Notes: generated by a model from the letters alone, not told the origin. A stretch of 64,000 nucleotides of DNA from Spirosoma sp. 48-14 (GCF_001898575.1 NZ_MKUD01000041.1:62001-126000); one strand, 5' to 3'; positions 54,013 to 63,446 are shown, counted from the first letter of the stretch. Numbers and translations are program-made.

Positions 54013-55701
54013 ATGAAACGAATTATTCTTTGCCTGACACTGTCGGCGCTCACGCTCAACGTGTCGGTCGCTCAGCAAAAAAACAAACGATCGGCCAGAG
54101 CGACGGCTGAAAGACCTAACATCATTCTGGTGATGGTCGATGATCTGGGCTACTCAGACTTTGGTGCCTACGGTTCCGAAATCAATACGCCCACCATCGA
54201 CAAACTGGCCAGTGAGGGACTGCGACTCCGGGAGTTTTATAATAATTCCATCTGTGCCCCCACGCGGGCCTCGCTCATTACCGGGCAATACCATCACAAG
54301 GCGGGGGTTGGTTATTTCAATGTCAATCTGGGTTTGCCTGCTTATCAGGGCTGGCTCAATAAAGAATCATTGACGTTTGGGGAAGTGCTCAAACAGGCAG
54401 GCTACCGTACTTATTTGTCCGGCAAGTGGCACGTCGGCAATGATAGCCTGTATTGGCCCAACCAGCGCGGCTTCGACCATTTTTACGGTTTTATCAATGG
54501 GGCCAGCAACTACTACGACATCAGCCCGTATAAAGATCATGTGCCCCCTGTCGAGCTGGTCGAAGACAATAAACGGATCAATCTGGAACCGGGTAAATAC
54601 CTGACCGACGAGATTACGAATCACGCTATTTCCTATATCGACGAAGCCACAAATAAACCCGCCAAATCGACCCAGCCTTTCTTTTTGTACCTGGCCTACA
54701 ATGCTCCCCACTGGCCCTTGCAGGCTCCTGCCGAAGATATTGCCAAATACAAAGACCGGTACGCTATCGGCTGGGATTCGCTTCGGAAAGAACGACTGGC
54801 CAAACAAATAAAACTTGGCATTGCAGATTCCAAGCAGGCCATTGCCGCCCACGACCCGGAGGTGGTCCCCTGGCAGAGCCTGACTTACGACGAACAGCAG
54901 CTCTGGCAACGGAAAATGGAAGTGTATGCCGCTATGGTCGATCACGTAGACCAAAGTCTGGCGCGTATTCTGGCCGAACTCAAGCGGCTTAAGGTCGATG
55001 ATAACACGTTGATCGTACTGATTTCGGACAATGGCGCGCAGGGCGGTCTGATTCCGACAGGTCGTAAACGGCCACGCAGTTCAGGCCCCATTGGTTCGGC
55101 AGGTTCCTATGATTATCAGGAGCAAAACTGGGCCTACGTATCGAATACACCGTTTCGCAACTACAAAGCTACCCCCTACGAAGGAGGCATCAGTGCGCCG
55201 TTCATTGCCTGGTATCCGAAGAAAATTAAAGCGGGCACCATTGCGAAAGGAACCGCCCATCTGATCGATCTGGCCCCGACGTTTTATGACCTGGCTGGAG
55301 CGAACTATCCCGAAACATTCAAGGGCGTAAAAACCAATCCGCTGCCTGGCCTGAGTCTGGCGAATCTGCTGTTCCAGGGGACAGAACTTCCAGCCGAGCG
55401 GCCTATTTTCTGGGAGCGGGCAGGCAACCGGGCGGTTCGTCGTGGTCAGTGGAAAATCGTGTCCATTTTCCCCCAAAACAAATGGCAGTTATTTAACCTC
55501 GAAACCGACCGGGGCGAAACCACCGATCTGGCAGCCAAACATCCGGACATTGTGGCTGACCTCAACGCCGAGTACGAAGCCTGGGCCAAGCGTACCGACG
55601 TAGAGCCGTATGAAAAACTCCAGCTTCGGCCCATTAGCCAGGGGGCGCCCAACGGTAATGCGGGTGCCAATCCAAACCGAACAGCCTCCCGAGTCGAATA
55701 A
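54013..55701 (+). CDS. S1-family arylsulfatase 3
   Basis: 562-residue exported arylsulfatase A-like enzyme. The ATG at 54013 gives the signal MKRIILCLTLSALTLNVSVA; an in-frame TTG 13 codons upstream is rejected. The metal loop is MVDDLGYSDFG, Cys81 in SICAPTRASLITGQY is the formylglycine precursor, and SGKWHVGND and LISDNGAQGG follow. The C-terminal subdomain ends WQLFNLETDRGETTDLAAK, with a short basic tail. It is a tandem paralogue of the next gene, 22 bp downstream, sharing NNSICAPTRASLITGQY and VGYFNVNLGLPAYQG. Confidence 0.93.
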   Translation: MKRIILCLTLSALTLNVSVAQQKNKRSARATAERPNIILVMVDDLGYSDFGAYGSEINTPTIDKLASEGLRLREFYNNSICAPTRASLITGQYHHKAGVGYFNVNLGLPAYQGWLNKESLTFGEVLKQAGYRTYLSGKWHVGNDSLYWPNQRGFDHFYGFINGASNYYDISPYKDHVPPVELVEDNKRINLEPGKYLTDEITNHAISYIDEATNKPAKSTQPFFLYLAYNAPHWPLQAPAEDIAKYKDRYAIGWDSLRKERLAKQIKLGIADSKQAIAAHDPEVVPWQSLTYDEQQLWQRKMEVYAAMVDHVDQSLARILAELKRLKVDDNTLIVLISDNGAQGGLIPTGRKRPRSSGPIGSAGSYDYQEQNWAYVSNTPFRNYKATPYEGGISAPFIAWYPKKIKAGTIAKGTAHLIDLAPTFYDLAGANYPETFKGVKTNPLPGLSLANLLFQGTELPAERPIFWERAGNRAVRRGQWKIVSIFPQNKWQLFNLETDRGETTDLAAKHPDIVADLNAEYEAWAKRTDVEPYEKLQLRPISQGAPNGNAGANPNRTASRVE

Positions 55702-55723
55702 CCACCGCCTGACAAAACAGACC

Positions 55724-57400
55724 ATGAACTATAACCACATTTATAAAACACTTTGGGCCGTTGCGACGCTCTGTGCCACCATTACGCAGGGAATTGCCCA
55801 AACGCCAAAGCCCGCTGCCTCTTCCCGGCCCAACATCATCCTGATTATGGTCGACGATATGGGGTACTCCGATCTGGGGTCGTACGGTTCCGAAATCCAG
55901 ACGCCTAACCTCGATAGACTGGCTAACGAAGGGTTACGGCTCCGGGAGTTTTACAACAACTCCATCTGCGCTCCTACGCGGGCGTCGCTCATTACAGGCC
56001 AGTATCCGCACAAGGCGGGGGTTGGCTATTTCAATGTGAACCTGGGTTTGCCCGCCTATCAGGGCTATTTGAACAAGCAATCGCTGACATTGGGCGAGGT
56101 GCTCAAACAGGCTGGTTACTCGACCTTACTTTCCGGCAAATGGCATGTGGGGAACGATAGCCTGTATTGGCCTAAACAGCGTGGGTTTGATCATTTTTAT
56201 GGTATCCTGGGTGGTGCTTCCAACTATTTCGATGCCGATCCGCTGCCCATCGGACGGCCTTCGCCCGTGACTATCCTGGACGATAACAAGCGGCAGCATC
56301 CTAAACCCAACTCCTTTTATTTTACCGACGAGATCACCCGGCACGCTGTTGATTTTCTGACCGAACAGGCGAAAGAAAGCAAACCTTTTTTCCTGTATCT
56401 GGCCTATACGGCCCCACACTGGCCGTTGCAGGCATTACCCGAAGATATTGCCAGATACCGGGGCAAATACGATGCTGGCTGGGATGCACTCCGTAAAGAG
56501 CGACTGGCTCGCCAGGTCAAATTGGGTATCATCACCCAAAAGCTGGCCGATGCAGCCGCTGCCCGCGATGCCGATGTGCCGGAATGGGATGCACTAACCT
56601 ACGAGGAAAAACAACTATGGAAGGCCAAGATGGAAGTGTATTCCGCCATGCTGGACCGCGCCGATCAGGGAATTGGCAAGGTGCTGGATAAACTGAAAGC
56701 ACTTAAAAAAGACGACAACACACTGATTCTCTTCATTTCCGATAACGGGGCTCCTGCTGAGGACGTTGCCCACTGGGGAGCCAAAGCGGGGCGTAACACA
56801 GGCCCGGTAGGTACGGCAGGCTCGTTTGAATCCCAGGGTAAAAACTGGTCGTATCTCTCCAACACACCATTTCGGTCGTTTAAGTCCTTTGCCTATGAAG
56901 GCGGTATTCGTACGCCATTCATTGCCTGGTTTCCCGGTAAAATTAAAGCGGGTACGCTGGCCCGAGGGACTGGTCACCTTATCGACCTGGCCCCAACGAT
57001 CTATGATGTTGCTAAAGCTACATATCCCACGTCTTACCAGGGAGTGGCCAGTAATTCGCTGCCGGGTAAAAGCTTGACAAACCTGCTATTCAATGGGCAG
57101 GAACTGGATGCTCAACGACCGCTTTTCTGGGAATGGGCAGGCAATCGGGCCGTTCGTCGTGGTAAGTGGAAGCTGGTATCCATCTACCCAAGCTATCAGT
57201 GGGAACTGTATGACCTGGAAAGCGATGCGGGTGAGACGCAGAATGTAGCCGCCCGAAATTCCAACCTGGTCGATGAGCTATCGGCGCTCTATTTCGATTG
57301 GGCCAAACGAACGGATGTTGTGGATTACGATAAAATAAAGCCTAAGGAGCCACTTCTGCCAACACCGAAAAAAACGTCGGTCGGAAGCCGAAATTTCTAA
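55724..57400 (+). CDS. S1-family arylsulfatase 4, tandem paralogue of sulfatase 3
   Basis: 558-residue exported arylsulfatase. The ATG at 55724 gives a signal peptide ending TQGIAQ; a longer frame overlapping the preceding gene is rejected. The metal loop is MVDDMGYSDLG, the formylglycine precursor is Cys82 in SICAPTRASLITGQY, and SGKWHVGND and FISDNGAPAEDVAHWGAK follow. It differs from sulfatase 3 mainly around residues 155-190 and in the loop after SDNGA, the region that usually reads the substrate. This suggests duplication and division of labour on related sulfate positions. Confidence 0.93.
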   Translation: MNYNHIYKTLWAVATLCATITQGIAQTPKPAASSRPNIILIMVDDMGYSDLGSYGSEIQTPNLDRLANEGLRLREFYNNSICAPTRASLITGQYPHKAGVGYFNVNLGLPAYQGYLNKQSLTLGEVLKQAGYSTLLSGKWHVGNDSLYWPKQRGFDHFYGILGGASNYFDADPLPIGRPSPVTILDDNKRQHPKPNSFYFTDEITRHAVDFLTEQAKESKPFFLYLAYTAPHWPLQALPEDIARYRGKYDAGWDALRKERLARQVKLGIITQKLADAAAARDADVPEWDALTYEEKQLWKAKMEVYSAMLDRADQGIGKVLDKLKALKKDDNTLILFISDNGAPAEDVAHWGAKAGRNTGPVGTAGSFESQGKNWSYLSNTPFRSFKSFAYEGGIRTPFIAWFPGKIKAGTLARGTGHLIDLAPTIYDVAKATYPTSYQGVASNSLPGKSLTNLLFNGQELDAQRPLFWEWAGNRAVRRGKWKLVSIYPSYQWELYDLESDAGETQNVAARNSNLVDELSALYFDWAKRTDVVDYDKIKPKEPLLPTPKKTSVGSRNF

Positions 57401-57500
57401 CCTGTTCCTAATCAGAAAATGCGATGAAACGGCTGATGTATATCCTGATACTATTAGACTTGTTAATCGATAGGATTAATCTAAAAACATTCTTGTATAA

Positions 57501-57734
57501 CCGCAGCAAATCAAACCTTCCGAAGCTGAGTATGAGGGAGGTAATCTACCGCTGACGACCTCGAAAATTGGCTTGTTCTACGGCAAGGTTCGCGCATTGC
57601 GAGACCCGTATGTTTTCGAGGAAGGCCGCAACGGGTATCTGTTGTATTCGGCTGCGGGGGAAAATGCAATAGCTATAGGCCGGTTGATTTTCAAGGATCG
57701 CTCAACATCGGATAGTCTTTCACGAAGCAACTAA
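57501..57734 (+). pseudogene. 3' remnant of a GH43/GH117-like beta-propeller glycoside hydrolase gene
   Basis: After an in-frame stop at 57498, the frame reads PQQIKPSEAEYEGGNLPLTT, then SKIGLFYGKVRALRDPYVFE, EGRNGYLLYSAAGENAIAIG and RLIFKDR to a TAA at 57732. The LRDP-x-x-FEE-x-x-x-YLLYS-AGE-IAI pattern is the conserved end of five-bladed-propeller hydrolases often found with sulfatases. There is no start codon or upstream catalytic part, and the 100 bp before it do not continue the family. The gene has been truncated, leaving about 77 codons. Confidence 0.6.
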
Positions 57735-57762
57735 TTTTTATTTCTTTTAATCATATAGAACC

Positions 57763-58194
57763 ATGAAAAACAGAGTCTTATTACTGTTCAGTCTGATTTT
57801 ATTTGTTAGCGTGAGCCTGAGCGCCCAAACGCTGACTTTCGATGCGTTTGAAGCAAAACTGCACCAGGCTGGTAGCCGGGCCCAAATTCTGGACGCTCGT
57901 TCGGAAGAGGAGTACACGCAAAATCACCTGAATGGAGCGGTTAGCTTCAGTGTGGCAGATCAGGCTGATTTCGCCAGAAAAATTCAGAAGCTGGACAAGA
58001 GTGCCCCGGTATTCATCTACTCGATTGCCAACGGACGTAGCGGTCAGCTCGCCAAACAACTGAGGGAAGCCGGATTTGCCGATGTAACGGAAATTCCCGG
58101 TGGGCTTAGCAAATGGATTGGGCTTGGGCGTCCGGTCGAATCGACGGTTGGATCAGGATTATCCCTGACTGATTATCAGGCATCGCTAACGTAG
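57763..58194 (+). CDS. Rhodanese-like domain protein, first half of a gene split by an amber codon
   Basis: 143 residues. The signal peptide is MKNRVLLLFSLILFVSVSLS ending AQ, and a rhodanese-like domain runs from about 25 to 132 (QILDARSEEEYTQNHLNGAV, EIPGGLSKWIGLGRPV). At the active-site loop, YSIANGRSG, the position normally held by catalytic Cys is Ser87, so thiosulfate transfer is not expected. Translation stops at TAG (58192-58194), but the same frame continues straight into a thioredoxin domain. In intact relatives rhodanese and thioredoxin domains are often fused, so this is likely one broken or read-through gene. It lies among sulfatase genes, where a periplasmic thiol or sulfur function would be plausible. 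Confidence 0.75.
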   Translation: MKNRVLLLFSLILFVSVSLSAQTLTFDAFEAKLHQAGSRAQILDARSEEEYTQNHLNGAVSFSVADQADFARKIQKLDKSAPVFIYSIANGRSGQLAKQLREAGFADVTEIPGGLSKWIGLGRPVESTVGSGLSLTDYQASLT

Positions 58195-58461
58195 GATAAG
58201 CTGGTGCTGGTGGACTTTGGGTCACGCTACTGTGGTGCCTGCAAGAAACTGGCGCCGACAGTCGATGAACTCGAAAAAGAGCACGCATCAACAATCAAGG
58301 TCATTCGAATTGAAGCGTATGAGAACAAAGAACTGGTGAAGCAGCTGGGTATCACGTCGCTGCCTACGCTGGTGTTATACAAAGGAAATAAGGAGTTCTG
58401 GAAAAAAGCGGGAGTAACCCCCAAATCCGAAATCCAGGCTAGCATTGCCGAAGCCCTGTAA
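58195..58461 (+). pseudogene. Thioredoxin domain, second half of the amber-split rhodanese-thioredoxin gene
   Basis: In frame with the preceding CDS directly after its TAG: DKLVLVDFGSRYCGACKKLA, then KVIRIEAYENKELVKQLGIT and SLPTLVLYKGNKEFWKKAG. The CGAC redox pair and cis-proline motif TSLPT are intact, and 89 codons remain to the stop at 58459. There is no signal peptide and no good start; a GTG at 58204 would remove the first residues of the domain. Without read-through the product would be cytoplasmic or not made. Confidence 0.65.
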
Positions 58462-58506
58462 TAGCGCGGGTGGGAACCCACGATTTTCTGGTGAATCCAT
58501 CCGGAC

Positions 58507-58566
58507 AATTTAGTGTATACCTAAGGCCTGTACCAACCGGGTCAGGTCTTGGGTATACACTAAATT
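58507..58566 (+). terminator. Long two-part hairpin
   Basis: AATTTAGTGTATACC (58507-58521) pairs perfectly with GGTATACACTAAATT (58552-58566). The enclosed AAGGCCTGTACC and GGGTCAGGTCTT extend the stem with only a few mismatches around AACC. It lies 45 bp after the thioredoxin stop and probably ends that transcript. Confidence 0.75.
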
Positions 58567-58680
58567 ACCACGTTATTAACAAGCATACGAAAGTGAATGA
58601 ATACTGTAAAATGAGTAATGGTTGCAACAGGTAGCTGACGGCCAATTTATTAGCTATTATTCGTTTTCTAATCCGTTCTT

Positions 58681-60138
58681 ATGACGTTTCATAAACATCC
58701 AATCCGTATTCTTTTTTGTCTGACCCTGGCCAGTGCGTTATCGGTTGGACTCATGTTGCCCCCAAAGCAACTTCAATCTACTTCGGATATCCGTCAGCAC
58801 ACTGCCCGACCCAATATCGTCTTTATTCTGGCCGATGATCTGGGGTGGAAAGATGTCGGGTTTATGGGCAGTACGTTTTATGAAACGCCCAATCTGGATC
58901 GCCTGGCGGCTCAGGGCATCCGATTTACGAGTGCCTATGCAGCAGCGGCCAACTGCGCGCCCAGCCGGGCCTGCCTGTTGTCGGGTCAGTATTCACCACG
59001 GCACGGCATCTATACCGTTGCCAATGCGGATCGGGGTGACGCCAAAACCCGCAAACTAATGCCTGTAAAAAACAACGAAGTGTTGCCCGACAGTGTCTAT
59101 ACATTGGCCGAAGCGCTGCGTGATGCAGGTTACCAAACGGCGAGTATTGGCAAATGGCATCTCGGTAAGTCACCGGAGAGCCATGGTTTTTCCTATAGTC
59201 GTGCCGGTGACCAACGGGGAATGAACAGGCATTTCAGCCCGTATGGTATTCCAAATTTACCCGATGGCCCTACTGGTGAATACCTGACAGACCGACTAAC
59301 GGACGAAGCCCTGGCTTTTCTTGACCAGACACAACAGAAGGCGAATGCAGCCAGGCCATTCTTTTTATACCTGCCATTTTACGCTGTTCATACCCCGTTG
59401 CAGGCTCCCGATTCGCTGATTACGAAATACGAACGAAAACCAAAAACACCGGGCCAGAACCACACTGCGTATGCCGCTATGATCGAATCGCTTGATCGTA
59501 ATGTAGGCCGGGTTCTGAAGAAACTGGATGCACTGGGGCTGGATCAAAATACCCTGGTAATTTTTACGTCCGACAATGGCGGCATCCGGTCCATTTCCCG
59601 GCAAGACCCGCTACGGGCTGGAAAGGGGTCGTATTATGAAGGTGGTGTCCGGGTTCCGTTGGTTGTACGCTGGCCGGGTACGATACGGGCAGGAAGTACG
59701 TCGCAAACCCCTGTCATCAATCTGGACTTTTATCCTACTTTTCAGGATATACTGAAATTGCCTAACCCGAAACAGCCTTTGGATGGCATCAGTATCATTC
59801 CGCTGTTGACGGGTAAATCGGTGCCCGAACGTCCATTTTTCTGGCATTTCCCGATCTATCTGGAAGCCTATGACCCAAAAACGGATGGGGGCCGCGACCC
59901 CTTATTTCGTACCCGACCCGGTTCCACTGTCCGGCTGGGCGACTGGAAGTTGCACGAGTATTTTGAAGACAATGGGGTTGAACTCTACAATCTAAAAACC
60001 GATCTGGGCGAACAGCGTAATGTAGCATCGGCGAATCCGGCAGTCGTTAAAAAGCTCCATAAACTGGTGCAGGACTGGCGTACGAAACAGGCAGCCTTTA
60101 TCCCAACGGAACCCAATCCGGCTTATGTGGCTCCGTAA
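58681..60138 (+). CDS. S1-family sulfatase 5
   Basis: 485-residue exported sulfatase. The signal peptide lies within the first 25-30 residues (IRILFCLTLASALSVGLMLP). The metal loop is LADDLGWKDVG. The formylglycine precursor is Cys92 in NCAPSRACLLSGQYSP. IGKWHLGK and FTSDNGGIRSISRQDPLRAG, then GSYYEGGVRVPLVVRWPG, complete the site. The C-terminal part ends NGVELYNLKTDLGEQRNVAS. A strong hairpin upstream suggests it starts its own transcript or depends on read-through. Confidence 0.93.
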   Translation: MTFHKHPIRILFCLTLASALSVGLMLPPKQLQSTSDIRQHTARPNIVFILADDLGWKDVGFMGSTFYETPNLDRLAAQGIRFTSAYAAAANCAPSRACLLSGQYSPRHGIYTVANADRGDAKTRKLMPVKNNEVLPDSVYTLAEALRDAGYQTASIGKWHLGKSPESHGFSYSRAGDQRGMNRHFSPYGIPNLPDGPTGEYLTDRLTDEALAFLDQTQQKANAARPFFLYLPFYAVHTPLQAPDSLITKYERKPKTPGQNHTAYAAMIESLDRNVGRVLKKLDALGLDQNTLVIFTSDNGGIRSISRQDPLRAGKGSYYEGGVRVPLVVRWPGTIRAGSTSQTPVINLDFYPTFQDILKLPNPKQPLDGISIIPLLTGKSVPERPFFWHFPIYLEAYDPKTDGGRDPLFRTRPGSTVRLGDWKLHEYFEDNGVELYNLKTDLGEQRNVASANPAVVKKLHKLVQDWRTKQAAFIPTEPNPAYVAP

Positions 60139-60269
60139 ATTGGGTAATGATTCGATTTACGGGCTTGAGCAGATAGTCTTGTATAGCTCCGCTAAAACAT
60201 GGCTTCTTTTGCCGTTAAGTAGTTAGTCGTTGTCCGTTGCTTACCCATCAGGTAAAGAATCGTCTGAAC

Positions 60270-61658
60270 ATGAAGCAGTTCCTATCCATTGCGTTTTTTT
60301 TACTGTGCAGCAATTGGGCGAAAAGTCTGGCGCAAACACCGGCCCGGCCTAACATAATCTTCTTACTGACCGACGACCATCGATGGGATGCGCTGGGTGT
60401 AATGGGAAATCCCATTATCCAGACCCCCAATCTCGATGCATTGGCAAAGAAAGGCATCCTGTTTAAAAACGCGTACGTAACAACCGCCATCTGCTGCGTC
60501 AGCCGGGCGAGTCTGCTGAGTGGACAGTATATGTCGCGGCATAAAATCAACGATTTCGATACCCCATTCAGTCCGGCGGCTCTGGCACAGACCTACCCTT
60601 TGTTACTCAAAAAAGCAGGCTACACCATCGGCTTCATCGGTAAATACGGCGTGGGAGCGAAAAATCAGCCGAGTGCCGAGTATGATTACTGGTCCTGTAC
60701 GACAAAAACACAGCCCGATTACGAGGTACTCAATGCCGAGGGGAAGCGGATTCATGACACCGATACCATTAGCAACGCTATTCAAGAGTTTCTGGGTACG
60801 CTTTCCAGCAAAAGCCATTCCAGACCGGGTCCATTTTGTTTGTCAGTCAGCTTTAAAGCTCCGCACGAACTGGATGGCGATCCCCCAACGTACGTAGTAC
60901 AGTCACGGTATAAAGACTTGTACAGCAACGTTCCGATTCCGCAGCCGCTGACCGCCGATCCGGCGTACTGGAACCGTTTTCCTGATTTCTTTCGGACCGA
61001 TCAGAATATTGCGCGGGTACGCTGGAAGCCTTTGTTATCGACCCCGGAGCGGCATGCCGAAACCGTGAGGAATTACTACCGGCTGATTACGGGCGTCGAT
61101 GAGGCCGTGGGCAAACTGGTTGCGCAACTAAAGCAATTGGGACTGGACCAGAATACGATCATCGTGTTTATGGGCGACAATGGCTTTTATCTGGGTGAGC
61201 ATGGACTGGAAGGTAAATGGTATGGGCATGAAGAGTCGATCCGTGTACCCCTGATTATTTATGATCCCCGACTACCTGCTTCTCTGCGTGGGGTTGCTTC
61301 CACGAAAATTGCCCTGAATATTGACATCGCCCCCACGGTACTGGCGCGGGCTGGTGTACCCATTCCGGCCAGCATGCAGGGAATCGATCTGATAGGTCAT
61401 ACGCAGGAAAAGAAGGCAACTCGACCGGATTTCTTCTACGAACATACGTTTATGGGTAGCCCCCGGCTTCCAAAGGTAGAGGGCGTCGTGAGCCAGAACC
61501 TGAAGTACATGACGTTTATCGAACATGGGTATGAGGAGTTGTATGATACGGCTCACGATCCCCACGAAACAACGAATCTGGCTCAGAACCCCCGCTATGC
61601 TCACCAACTGGCCACTATGCGGAAGCGGTACAAAACCCTGAAACTGGCTGCGCAATAA
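60270..61658 (+). CDS. S1-family sulfatase 6 with non-canonical CCVSR active-site motif
   Basis: 462-residue exported sulfatase. The ATG at 60270 gives MKQFLSIAFFLLCSNWAKSL, then AQ; an in-frame TTG at 60237 is rejected. The metal loop is LLTDDHRWDALG, a form seen in N-acetylglucosamine-6-sulfatase-like enzymes. The active-site motif is CCVSRASLLSGQ: Cys75 is the candidate formylglycine precursor, but the usual proline two residues later is valine (Val77). VFMGDNGFYLGEHGLEGKWY is the downstream metal and substrate loop. The stop lies 3 bp before the next gene, so the two are likely coupled. Maturation by the local FGE is uncertain because proline is part of its recognition core. Confidence 0.88.
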   Translation: MKQFLSIAFFLLCSNWAKSLAQTPARPNIIFLLTDDHRWDALGVMGNPIIQTPNLDALAKKGILFKNAYVTTAICCVSRASLLSGQYMSRHKINDFDTPFSPAALAQTYPLLLKKAGYTIGFIGKYGVGAKNQPSAEYDYWSCTTKTQPDYEVLNAEGKRIHDTDTISNAIQEFLGTLSSKSHSRPGPFCLSVSFKAPHELDGDPPTYVVQSRYKDLYSNVPIPQPLTADPAYWNRFPDFFRTDQNIARVRWKPLLSTPERHAETVRNYYRLITGVDEAVGKLVAQLKQLGLDQNTIIVFMGDNGFYLGEHGLEGKWYGHEESIRVPLIIYDPRLPASLRGVASTKIALNIDIAPTVLARAGVPIPASMQGIDLIGHTQEKKATRPDFFYEHTFMGSPRLPKVEGVVSQNLKYMTFIEHGYEELYDTAHDPHETTNLAQNPRYAHQLATMRKRYKTLKLAAQ

Positions 61659-61661
61659 CTC

Positions 61662-63440
61662 ATGAAACATCCAATCGTTTACGGTCTGCTGCTTACCAGC
61701 TTGTTCATGGCGATGTCCGTACGAGGTCAAACAGCTTATTCGGCAGCCAGTCGACGGCCCAATATTATTCTGATCATGACCGACGATCAGGGGTACGGCG
61801 ATTTCGGTTATTATGGCAATCCGTATGTAAAGACACCGAATATTGATAGGCTGGCAGCCCGGAGTACCCGCCTGACCAATTTCCATACGTCGCCGGTTTG
61901 TAGTCCTACGCGGGCCAGTTTACTGACGGGCCGGTATCACCAGCGAACGGGTGTCCACGACACCTATAATGGTGGCTCCATTATGGCGACAGAAGAAGTG
62001 ACACTCGCTGAAATTCTGGCCGAAAATGGCTATCGGACGGGTATCGTTGGCAAATGGCATCTGGGCGACAATTACCCATACCGAGCCTCGGAGCAAGGCT
62101 TTTCGTTTTCATTGGTGGAGCATGGTGGCGGCATCGGACAGCCGGGCGATCACCCGGATAACTTCTTCCGGCCCGACAGCAGTTATTTCGACCCCACCCT
62201 TTTCAGGAACAATACCCCGGTTAAAACAAAGGGGTATTGCACCGATGTGTTTACCGACGCGGCACTTGATTTTCTGAAAGCTAGTCAGCAAACGCGCGAC
62301 CAGCCGTTTTTTCTGTACGTTGCTTACAATGCCCCGCACGATCCGTTGCAGGCCCCCAAGTCCTATTATGATCAATACAAAGAGCTGGCATTCAATACAT
62401 CCTTCGATCAGCAGGCAGGCAAAGACTGGGCTACGATGACCGATAAGGACAAAGAGGACGCACGCCGGGTGTATGCCATGGCCACCAATATCGACGATAA
62501 CGTTGGCCGGATTCTGGCGCAGCTAAAAGCCTCGGGTCTGGAAGATAATACCATTATCCTGTTCACGACGGACAATGGCAACCAGCAGCTGCGGTTCAAT
62601 ACGGGATTCAGGGGACGTAAAAGTAGCGTCTATGAAGGCGGGACTCGTACCCCATTTTTCATTCAGGGCAGCTCTCTTTTTCCTGTCAATAAAGACATTG
62701 ACACGCGCGTAGCCCACATCGACATAGTGCCAACACTATTAGAAGCTGTACAGATTCCCAGACCAGCTTCGTTACAGCTCGACGGCGAATCGGTTCTCTC
62801 CGTCATGCAGGGTAAGACAACAGCCAGACGTACCCTTTTTTACAATGCCTGGAACCGGGGCTGGCCTGAACCCTATCGAAACGCGGCTCTGTACCAGGAC
62901 GATTTCAAGCTGGTAGCTATTAATGCCGATGCCCAGAAACCTGAACGCTTCGAACTGTACAATCTCAAAACCGACCCGTACGAACGGACCGATCTGGCAT
63001 CGGCCAATCGCACGCTAGTCAATCAGTTACGGGTAAAAATGGACAGTATCTTCGCCGACATATCCGCCAGCCCAAACCTGATAACCCGGCGGCTTAGCCT
63101 GGGCGACCCGCACGAAAATCCGACCGTGCTGACTCGTCAGGACTGGACGGGCCTGGTCAACAACTGGATAGCCGACAATGGGTTGGGCTATTGGGCCGTA
63201 CGGGTTCAGGCAGAAGGTTATTACGACGTTCTGCTGCGGTGTCGCCCTGTAAAAAAAGGAAGCCGGGCGTTGGTTCGGATAGGGCCAACCCAACGAAGTG
63301 TACTGGTTTCGGAAGAGGCCAGCACCGAAATACGTATTCCCCACGTGTATGTAAAACCGGGCGACTATTCGCTCGAATCCTGGTTGGAAACGGACAAAGG
63401 GATGCAGGCCCCATTTTACCTAACCGTGCAAAAACAATAG
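61662..63440 (+). CDS. S1-family arylsulfatase 7 with extra C-terminal domain
   Basis: 592-residue exported arylsulfatase. The signal peptide ends MSVRGQ. The metal loop is MTDDQGYGDFG; the formylglycine precursor is Cys80 in PVCSPTRASLLTGRY. VGKWHLGDN and FTTDNGNQQLRFNTGFRGRK follow. After ERFELYNLKTDPYERTDLA a further 110 or so residues form a beta-rich module (YWAVRVQAEGYYDVLLRCRP, GDYSLESWLETDKGMQAPFY), seen in some arylsulfatases and possibly used for substrate binding. It is 3 bp after sulfatase 6 and 6 bp before sulfatase 8. Confidence 0.92.
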   Translation: MKHPIVYGLLLTSLFMAMSVRGQTAYSAASRRPNIILIMTDDQGYGDFGYYGNPYVKTPNIDRLAARSTRLTNFHTSPVCSPTRASLLTGRYHQRTGVHDTYNGGSIMATEEVTLAEILAENGYRTGIVGKWHLGDNYPYRASEQGFSFSLVEHGGGIGQPGDHPDNFFRPDSSYFDPTLFRNNTPVKTKGYCTDVFTDAALDFLKASQQTRDQPFFLYVAYNAPHDPLQAPKSYYDQYKELAFNTSFDQQAGKDWATMTDKDKEDARRVYAMATNIDDNVGRILAQLKASGLEDNTIILFTTDNGNQQLRFNTGFRGRKSSVYEGGTRTPFFIQGSSLFPVNKDIDTRVAHIDIVPTLLEAVQIPRPASLQLDGESVLSVMQGKTTARRTLFYNAWNRGWPEPYRNAALYQDDFKLVAINADAQKPERFELYNLKTDPYERTDLASANRTLVNQLRVKMDSIFADISASPNLITRRLSLGDPHENPTVLTRQDWTGLVNNWIADNGLGYWAVRVQAEGYYDVLLRCRPVKKGSRALVRIGPTQRSVLVSEEASTEIRIPHVYVKPGDYSLESWLETDKGMQAPFYLTVQKQ

Positions 63441-63446
63441 TTCGCT

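Noticed and set aside
61272-61886. 204-codon minus-strand frame across two sulfatase genes
   Set aside because: It spans the junction of two well-supported plus-strand genes and has no domain or export signal.
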